This document shows positions 1 through 5,723 of a stretch of DNA of 6,677 nt, in pieces (positions within the stretch are counted from its first letter, which is position 1; the number at the start of each line of letters is the position of its first letter). A model generated the notes under the pieces. The model worked only from the letters and a program-made list of their open reading frames with translations. It did no database searches and was not told the origin of the DNA. Made by a program: the position numbers and the translations under genes. Source of the DNA: Bacteroidales bacterium (lineage in GTDB: Bacteria; Bacteroidota; Bacteroidia; Bacteroidales; UBA932); NCBI GenBank assembly GCA_016285215.1, contig JAEEQI010000132.1, forward strand, positions 1 to 6,677, in the 5' to 3' direction.

Positions 1-413
1 CCGCCGGCCTTCACGTCCTTGAGCTCAAACTCAAAGGGAGTGTAGCCGCCCTGGTGACTGCCCAGTTCCTTGCCGTCCAGCCAGGCCTGGGTTTCCCAGT
101 CGCTCGCTCCCACCACCAGGAAGACGCGCTTGCCTTTCCAGGCCTTGGGAATGGTGATATCCCGGCGATACCAGGCAATGTCTCCCTTGTTTTCCACTTC
201 CGAGAGCGCGCTGCCCCAAGGGAAGGGAACCAGGATCTTCTGATTCAGGCTGTCTTCCTGAAAGCCAAAGTCCCAATAGCCGTTCAGATTGACCCACTGG
301 GCCCGTTCAAAATCCGGACGGGGATGCTCCGGAAGCGGGATCTCTTCTACGACAGCAGTGGTGCAGGCACCCAGCAGGAGCGCCAGACTCAAGAGCAGAA
401 AAGGCTTTTTCAT
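1..413 (-). CDS. GH2-family glycoside hydrolase, lipoprotein, N-terminal part only
   Basis: The reading frame begins with ATG at 413 and runs off the left edge, so 137 residues are visible. Residues 1-17 form a lipoprotein signal peptide: two Lys, a Leu-rich core, and the lipobox Leu14-Gly15-Ala16-Cys17. The segment PRPDFERAQWVNLNGYWDF (31-49) is the typical opening of GH2 enzymes (beta-galactosidase, beta-mannosidase, beta-glucuronidase and relatives). It is followed by FPWGSALS (64-71), WYRRDITIP (81-89) and an SDWETQAWLDGKELGSHQGG stretch (104-123), all typical of the GH2 N-terminal jelly-roll sugar-binding domain. The catalytic TIM barrel and its two glutamates lie outside the window, so the sugar specificity cannot be read. 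It is the fourth gene in the same direction, 60 bases after the GH92 gene, and probably acts on the same glycan in the periplasm. The family call is firm; naming it a beta-galactosidase would be a guess. Confidence 0.9.
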   Translation of the reverse strand, partial: MKKPFLLLSLALLLGACTTAVVEEIPLPEHPRPDFERAQWVNLNGYWDFGFQEDSLNQKILVPFPWGSALSEVENKGDIAWYRRDITIPKAWKGKRVFLVVGASDWETQAWLDGKELGSHQGGYTPFEFELKDVKAG

Positions 414-440
414 AGGCCGAAAGAAATGATTATTAGTGTA

Positions 441-472
441 TAAAGTTAGGGCTTTTTCGGGCATTTGCCAAA
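441..472 (-). promoter_or_regulatory. Candidate Bacteroidota-type promoter upstream of the GH2 gene
   Basis: On the minus strand, TTTG (472 to 469) is followed after exactly 20 bases by TAACTTTA (448 to 441). This matches the Bacteroidota primary sigma factor pattern of a -33 TTTG and a -7 TAnnTTTG, with one mismatch in the last base of the -7 box. A transcript would start near 434-437, leaving a leader of roughly 20-25 bases before the ATG at 413. The leader (AATAATCATTTCTTTCGGCC, 433-414) has no convincing Shine-Dalgarno motif, as is usual in this phylum. The whole 60-base gap (414-473) is AT-rich compared with its surroundings and has no recognisable terminator. The site may let the GH2 gene be expressed apart from the upstream operon. 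Match by eye only. Confidence 0.45.
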
Positions 473-473
473 T

Positions 474-3302
474 TTACTTGTAATAGAAACAGGCCGGCGG
501 AATGGACTTGAACTCATGGGTTCCGGGGGCACACCAGTACCAGCTGAACGCCTCCCCTTCATAATCCTCGAAATACAGGATCTTGAAGGGATGCAGGCCC
601 TTCTCCAGCGGGATTTCGCCAAAGGCCGATACTTCCGAGTGAGACCCGTCGTTGTTCACCACCCGCACCCCGTCAATGTACAGGGCGCTGCCGTCGTCGC
701 TCCGCGTTTCAAAGGTCCACACGCCCGTGATGGGAATGTCAATGTAGCCAAAGAAGGTATAGGCAAAATGGTCTTCGCGGTGCGTTCCGTCAAGGGTGGG
801 TTCCAGGATTACGCCGGTTCCTTCGGCCGGATCGCTCTCAATCTGGGAAAGGAGCGTAAAGTTGGCCTCGTGATACGTATAGCGGCATCCGGACTTGAGG
901 TCTTCCCGGTTGATGGAAGGGTGGAAATACAGCTTGTGAGCCGTCTGGAGCACCTTGGGCGAAGCCGGCATACCCGGCTTGAAAGCCCGGGCCTGGATGG
1001 GGCCGGACTCCGTGATGGTAAAAGGCTCCGTATACACCGGACTCTCTTCCGTGGGCTCGCTGCCGTCCAGGGTGTAGTGGATGGTGGCACCCGGCGTCTT
1101 GCAGCTAAGGGTTACCTCGGTCTCGTCCTTAAACAAGTACAGCTGACCCTGGATGGCCGGAGGACAGACCGGAGGATTCTGGGTGAGGGAATAAGGACGG
1201 GGCAGGCCGTTGCGCTCCATATTGGGCTTGCGGGACAGCTTGAAACTGAGCACGCCGCCCTCCATAATTTGCTCGTAGGTAAGGTAATGCGCCTTTACGG
1301 GTTTCCCGTTCAGGAGAACCTTGGAGATATAGGGACGCTTGGGCCTGTCGGCCTTGATGGTGAGCGTTTTTCCGTTGCCCAGCTGAAGGATTGATTCCTT
1401 GAAGAGAGGGGCGGTCATAAGGTATTCGCCGCTGCCCGGACAAACGGGATACAGGCCCAGGGAGGCCATCACGTACCAGGCACTCATCTGGCCGCAGTCC
1501 TCATTGCCGCTGATGCCGTCGGGGTTGGTGGAATAGGTTTCCGTGAGCACCTGTCGCACCACCTGCTGGGAGCGGTAAGGGGCCCTGGTCCAATAGAAGA
1601 GCCAGGGGAAGTTGTGGTCGGGTTCATTGCCCTGGGCATACTGTCCCACAACGCCGCCAATGCCCACCGGATCCACCGTGGCATAGCCTTCCGGCGAATA
1701 GGTGAACAGCGAATCCAAGGCCTCCTCCAGGGGCTTCTCGCCGCCCATAAGGGCCGCCAGGCCACCCATATCGTGGGGCACAAAGAAGCGGTACTGCCAG
1801 GGACTGGCCTCGGTGTAATCCCGGGACCCCTTGAGCGGATCAAAATCCCGGACCCAGGAGCCGTCGGCATTCTTGCCCCGCATAAAACCGGTACCCGGCT
1901 CAAAGAGTTCGCGGTACCGCAGCGCCCGGCTGTCGTACTCCTTGGCAATATCCTTATGTCCCAGGCTCTCTGCCATACGGGCAATACACCAGTCGTCATA
2001 GGCAAATTCCAGGGTCTGCGACACCGTTTCTATCTTGAGATCGGCCGGAATCCAGCCGTACAGGTTGTAGAGCTGCGAGGCGTTTACATTGTGCTTGTTG
2101 GAAGTGGTGATCATAGCCTGCAGGGCGCGTTCTCCGTCAAAGGTGCGGATACCGCGGAGCCAGGCATCGGCAATGACCGAAACGGGATGATAGCCAATCA
2201 TACAGGCGGTCTCGTCGCTGGCGAGCGGCCAGATGGGCAGTTCTCCCAGGCAGTCATAGTCGTCCAGGAGGGAGTTCACAATGTCTCCCGCAAGCTCGGG
2301 ATTGATGAGGGTCTGCAGCGGATGCCAGGTACGGAAAGTATCCCATACAGAGAGTGTGGAATAAAAATGTTTCGCATCTTTAAGGGACACATTCTTACCG
2401 TTCTGGCTGCGGTACAGGCCGTCCACGTCGTCTATCCGGTTGGGCGTCTGGAAGGTGTGGTAGAAGTAGGTGTAAAACACATCGGTGGGACCGCCTTTTA
2501 CCCGGATGGTACCCAGGGCCTGTGCCCAGCGGGCCTGAGCCCGGGCCAGGGCCTCGTCAAAGCCCATCGCCTCGGCCTCCCGGTTCTTCCTTGCGCCTTC
2601 CAGTCCGGTACCGGAAAGACCCACCACCAGGCAGACTTCCCTCACCTCGTCCGGGAAGGTAAAGAGCATCTTGCCGGGCCCCACTTCCTGGGCACTTACA
2701 AAGGGAACGGAAAACTGGGCCGAAAGATAGATGTCACGGTCCGTGGCCCAGCCGTTGACCCGGCGGTGGCCCATAATCTCCTGCTTTTCCACCTCCAGGG
2801 TAGCCTCTACGGGCGTACACCAGCCGCCCTGGCAATGCCGGGCATCCAGCTGGATGACCCGCTTACCCGGCACTTTGAAGGTGTAACGGTGATAGCCGGT
2901 ATGCTCCCAGGCGGTGAGCTCGGCCACCACACTCTCCAACTGTACCTTATAGTAGCCCGGCGCGGCTTCCTCGTTGTCGTGGGAGAAGGCCAGGGGCCGG
3001 GCCTGGTTGAGGCCTGGCGTTACCAGGAAGTCACCCAGATCCGGACAGCCGGTCCCCGAAAGGTGCGTGTGGCTGAATCCCAGTAGGGTCTGGTCGTTGT
3101 AATGATACCCGCCGCAGAGGTCCGGATTGGTGTCCGGACTCAGCTGAACGGCGCCAAACGGAACCGTAGCACCAGGATACGTGTTACCGGCCGCATCCGT
3201 ACCGTTGAACACATTTACCTGCTTCACCGGGTCCTGGTACTGTGCACAGCCAGCCAGCAGCAAGATCAAGCATAAGAGTTGACATAGTCTGTTCATACTC
3301 AT
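474..3302 (-). CDS. GH92 exo-alpha-mannosidase lipoprotein with chitobiase-C-like and PA14 domains
   Basis: A 942-residue protein of glycoside hydrolase family 92, the calcium-dependent, inverting exo-alpha-mannosidases. The signal peptide ends in the lipobox Leu16-Ala17-Gly18-Cys19. The GH92 N-terminal beta-sandwich spans about 25-260, with NTYPGATVPFGAVQLSPDT (40-58) and GFSHTHLSGTG (75-85). The (alpha/alpha)6 catalytic domain spans about 265-690, with SVWDTFRTWHP (318-328), LPIWPLASDETACMIGYHP (355-373), YTEASPWQYRFFVPHD (496-511; Glu498 is the expected catalytic acid), GNEPDHNFPW (558-567) and GNEDCGQMSAWY (599-610; Asp602 in the expected base region). Two added domains follow: a chitobiase/hexosaminidase C-terminal-like domain (about 712-786, PGATIHYTLDGSEPT) and a PA14 domain (about 795-940, RSDDGSALYIDGVRV), which probably binds sugar. 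Ordinary GH92 enzymes are about 740 residues, so roughly 230 residues are extra. The linkage cut (1,2, 1,3, 1,4 or 1,6) cannot be assigned. The gene starts 4 bases after the GH78 stop; a second ATG two codons in (3296) is an equally possible start. Confidence 0.95.
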   Translation of the reverse strand: MSMNRLCQLLCLILLLAGCAQYQDPVKQVNVFNGTDAAGNTYPGATVPFGAVQLSPDTNPDLCGGYHYNDQTLLGFSHTHLSGTGCPDLGDFLVTPGLNQARPLAFSHDNEEAAPGYYKVQLESVVAELTAWEHTGYHRYTFKVPGKRVIQLDARHCQGGWCTPVEATLEVEKQEIMGHRRVNGWATDRDIYLSAQFSVPFVSAQEVGPGKMLFTFPDEVREVCLVVGLSGTGLEGARKNREAEAMGFDEALARAQARWAQALGTIRVKGGPTDVFYTYFYHTFQTPNRIDDVDGLYRSQNGKNVSLKDAKHFYSTLSVWDTFRTWHPLQTLINPELAGDIVNSLLDDYDCLGELPIWPLASDETACMIGYHPVSVIADAWLRGIRTFDGERALQAMITTSNKHNVNASQLYNLYGWIPADLKIETVSQTLEFAYDDWCIARMAESLGHKDIAKEYDSRALRYRELFEPGTGFMRGKNADGSWVRDFDPLKGSRDYTEASPWQYRFFVPHDMGGLAALMGGEKPLEEALDSLFTYSPEGYATVDPVGIGGVVGQYAQGNEPDHNFPWLFYWTRAPYRSQQVVRQVLTETYSTNPDGISGNEDCGQMSAWYVMASLGLYPVCPGSGEYLMTAPLFKESILQLGNGKTLTIKADRPKRPYISKVLLNGKPVKAHYLTYEQIMEGGVLSFKLSRKPNMERNGLPRPYSLTQNPPVCPPAIQGQLYLFKDETEVTLSCKTPGATIHYTLDGSEPTEESPVYTEPFTITESGPIQARAFKPGMPASPKVLQTAHKLYFHPSINREDLKSGCRYTYHEANFTLLSQIESDPAEGTGVILEPTLDGTHREDHFAYTFFGYIDIPITGVWTFETRSDDGSALYIDGVRVVNNDGSHSEVSAFGEIPLEKGLHPFKILYFEDYEGEAFSWYWCAPGTHEFKSIPPACFYYK

Positions 3303-3306
3303 ATCT

Positions 3307-5721
3307 TTATGTATTTACTTCCACGGTCACGCCAACCGGAACGGTGTAGTGGACCTCGGTACCTTTTCGTTCTACCGTAATGGGGCCATAAGGGGTGGGC
3401 CGGGTTACCTTGACCCAGTCCAGGCCGGCGGGAATCTGCGGAGCAATGCGCACGCGGCGGTAGCCGGGCTCCAGGGCCACAATACCGCCCAGGGCCTCAT
3501 AGAACCAGCTTCCAATGCCGTTGTAGCAATTGTGGAATCGGCTGCGTTCTCCGTTCCAATGCTCCCACACGCCGGTAGCGCCGTTATCCAGCATATACAG
3601 ATAACCAGGGTATCCGTGCTGTTTGAGCATCCCGTAGAGCCAGTCGCACTCCCCGGTTCGGGTGGCCCATTCCGTAAGGACGGGAATACCCACCAGACCG
3701 GTGGCCAGATGGCCGTTATAAAGGGTTTCAGTTCGTTCTTTCAGGGTCTGCACCACCTGCTGTTCCAGTTCCGGGGGCACCACGCCCACCAGCAGCGGAT
3801 AAACCAAGTCTATCTGGCTGCCGGAGGCATAGATACCCTTGTGATAGAAGGTCTCGTGAATCCTGCTCCGGAGGGCTTCCAGGCGCTGCCTGTATTCGAC
3901 AGCATCGGCCTTTAAACCCATTACCAGGGCCATCTTTTCCAGCGCCAGGTAGCTATGCACCATTACGCAGTTGCTCACCAGGTCCACGGAAGCGGGATCC
4001 TGCACGTTCACGCCCTCTGGGGCCGCCCAGTCTCCCAGGTACCACCAGCGGTAAGGCGGCGTGGGCCATTCTTTCAGAAGCCCGTCCACGGAATACCGGT
4101 CCACATACTCCAGCCAGAGCTTCATCTGGGCGTAATAGCGTTCCATAGGCCGAGGGTCGGCATAGTTCATATAGGTACGCCAGGGAGCCTGCACCAGGAA
4201 ACTGCACCAGTAGGGGCCGCCGCCCGCCTGGTAGGGGTTGGGAGCCGTATGGGGCAGACCGCCGTCGGGGCGCTGGGCATCGGCCCAGGCCTGCAGCCAG
4301 TTCAGGTAGAGCGGTCCCACATCGGCCATACTCTGAAGGGACTGGGTGGAAGCATTGCCGTCTCCGCCATAGCCCAGCCTTTCGATGCTGGCGCAGTCCA
4401 CCATATAGCCGTCAAAGGCCAGGTTCTCCAGGGTCCGGAACACGATATCGTGAATGGAGTTGAGTTCGGGGTCCGAGCTTTCAAAGGAAGCCGGCATAAG
4501 ATAATTGGTGCGCATTCTACAGGCCGAAGGCTCTTTGGGCGCCTCCTTGAGCCCCTCAAACAGCACATAGCGGAATACGTGGTGGTTGAATACGTTCTGG
4601 AAGTGGTCTCCTTCGCCGGCAGCAACAAACTCATCGTAGCCGCAGATACTGGGGTCAAAGACCTCGGCCGAAGCATCGCTGTACGAGATGCGGACCTCGT
4701 CTCCGGCTTCCAGGCCGGGGAATTCCACATCCAGCTGGGCGTTCACCACTACTCCAAAATCGGCCAGCCATCGGCCTTCTCCCAGGGATTCCAGCGATAC
4801 GGGAGAAAGAATTTCCTGAATGGTGCAGGGCTCGCACATCTGCATACTGGCCGTTATGCCTTGGACGGGCACCACGTCCACCGGGCCCCATTCGGGCTCC
4901 ACCCGGTTGTCCAGGCGCTCTCCTGCAAAGCCGTGAGCACGCCAGTCCCCCAGGTCCGAGTAGCCGTTCCAGGCTCCTTCCCAGGAGGCGTCGGTCCAGA
5001 TGGCGGGTTCTCCGTTCACATCCAGCTCGGCCTTTACCAGCGGGCCGTCATAAACGGCGTCAAAAGTAGCTTTCTTGTACCAGCCCGAGCCGGTGGCCAG
5101 CACCAGCTGGTTGTGGCCCTTCTTGATCAGCTTGCTCACATCGTACACCACTATGAGCGACCGTTTATCAAGCTGAGAAACGGCCGGCTGCAGCACCGCC
5201 TCCGATACGCGTTCCCCGTTCAGATAGGCCTCGTGATAGCCCAGGGAGTTCACATAGAGAAGGGCCTCTCCGGTCTCATACAGCTGGAAATCCTTCTTCA
5301 GAAGCGGGGCTCTCCCCTCTCCCGGATGGGCTCCAATGTAGTCTCCCTTCAAGCCCTCCAACGCTCCTATGCCCAGGCGCTGCCAGGGGCTCCAGGCCGA
5401 TTTTTTCCCTTCGGCCGTCCAAATTCGGACGCGCCAGCGGGTCTGTTGTTTGGCCGCCAGGGAGGCTCCGCCATAGGGAATCATCACCTGACCCGCACTC
5501 TCTACCTTACCGGACCGCCACAACCCGGGTCCCACCTCAATCTCATAGGCAGCCTGCTCCACCGGCTGGGTGGAAGCAATCTTCCAACTGAAATGGGGCT
5601 GCGTACTGTCTATGCCCAGCGGCTCCACCAGGCCTTCACAGCGGAGGTCGTAAAGTTGCACGGCCGGCTGACAGGCCGCCAGAAGCAGGCCCAGCAGCAG
5701 CCAACAGGAGATTCTACGCAT
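3307..5721 (-). CDS. GH78 alpha-L-rhamnosidase, lipoprotein
   Basis: An 804-residue bacterial alpha-L-rhamnosidase, which removes terminal alpha-L-rhamnose with inversion. Residues 1-17 are a lipoprotein signal peptide ending Leu14-Ala15-Ala16-Cys17. The order fits GH78: a fibronectin-III-like domain (about 22-118, with PHFSWKI at 42-48), the rhamnosidase N-terminal sugar-binding-like domain (about 130-290, with VNSLGYHEAYLNGERV at 157-172), a concanavalin-like domain (about 300-400, ending FRYVLFEGL), an (alpha/alpha)6 barrel (about 405-745) and a C-terminal beta domain (about 750-804, RVRIAPQIPAGLDWV). Asp442, Glu447 and Asp454 in DCASIERLGYGGD have the spacing of the conserved acidic triad in characterised GH78 enzymes. 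Glu720 in GATGVWEHWNG is the expected general base. The usual Pro and Arg of the DCPxRE motif are replaced by Ala444 and Ile446. The protein is a little shorter than many family members (about 850-950). It starts 2 bases after the GH27 stop and ends 4 bases before the GH92 start, so the genes are co-transcribed and probably translationally coupled. Which rhamnosidic bond is cut is unknown. Confidence 0.93.
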   Translation of the reverse strand: MRRISCWLLLGLLLAACQPAVQLYDLRCEGLVEPLGIDSTQPHFSWKIASTQPVEQAAYEIEVGPGLWRSGKVESAGQVMIPYGGASLAAKQQTRWRVRIWTAEGKKSAWSPWQRLGIGALEGLKGDYIGAHPGEGRAPLLKKDFQLYETGEALLYVNSLGYHEAYLNGERVSEAVLQPAVSQLDKRSLIVVYDVSKLIKKGHNQLVLATGSGWYKKATFDAVYDGPLVKAELDVNGEPAIWTDASWEGAWNGYSDLGDWRAHGFAGERLDNRVEPEWGPVDVVPVQGITASMQMCEPCTIQEILSPVSLESLGEGRWLADFGVVVNAQLDVEFPGLEAGDEVRISYSDASAEVFDPSICGYDEFVAAGEGDHFQNVFNHHVFRYVLFEGLKEAPKEPSACRMRTNYLMPASFESSDPELNSIHDIVFRTLENLAFDGYMVDCASIERLGYGGDGNASTQSLQSMADVGPLYLNWLQAWADAQRPDGGLPHTAPNPYQAGGGPYWCSFLVQAPWRTYMNYADPRPMERYYAQMKLWLEYVDRYSVDGLLKEWPTPPYRWWYLGDWAAPEGVNVQDPASVDLVSNCVMVHSYLALEKMALVMGLKADAVEYRQRLEALRSRIHETFYHKGIYASGSQIDLVYPLLVGVVPPELEQQVVQTLKERTETLYNGHLATGLVGIPVLTEWATRTGECDWLYGMLKQHGYPGYLYMLDNGATGVWEHWNGERSRFHNCYNGIGSWFYEALGGIVALEPGYRRVRIAPQIPAGLDWVKVTRPTPYGPITVERKGTEVHYTVPVGVTVEVNT

Positions 5722-5723
5722 AA

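Noticed and set aside
54..443. A 129-residue plus-strand open frame opposite the start of the GH2 gene
   Set aside because: The minus strand has a lipoprotein signal and GH2 motifs in the aligned frame, while the plus-strand translation resembles nothing.
460..469. Small inverted repeat GGCATTTGCC in the GH92-GH2 gap, considered as a terminator
   Set aside because: The stem is only four pairs with a two-base loop, and no T-run follows in the direction of transcription. It overlaps the candidate -33 box and is more likely chance.
465..1394. A 309-residue plus-strand open frame opposite the GH92 C-terminal domains
   Set aside because: Codon-aligned shadow; the minus strand carries recognisable chitobiase-C-like and PA14 motifs.
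1614..3086. A 490-residue plus-strand open frame opposite the GH92 gene
   Set aside because: Same codon-aligned shadow effect; the minus strand encodes an unmistakable GH92 protein.
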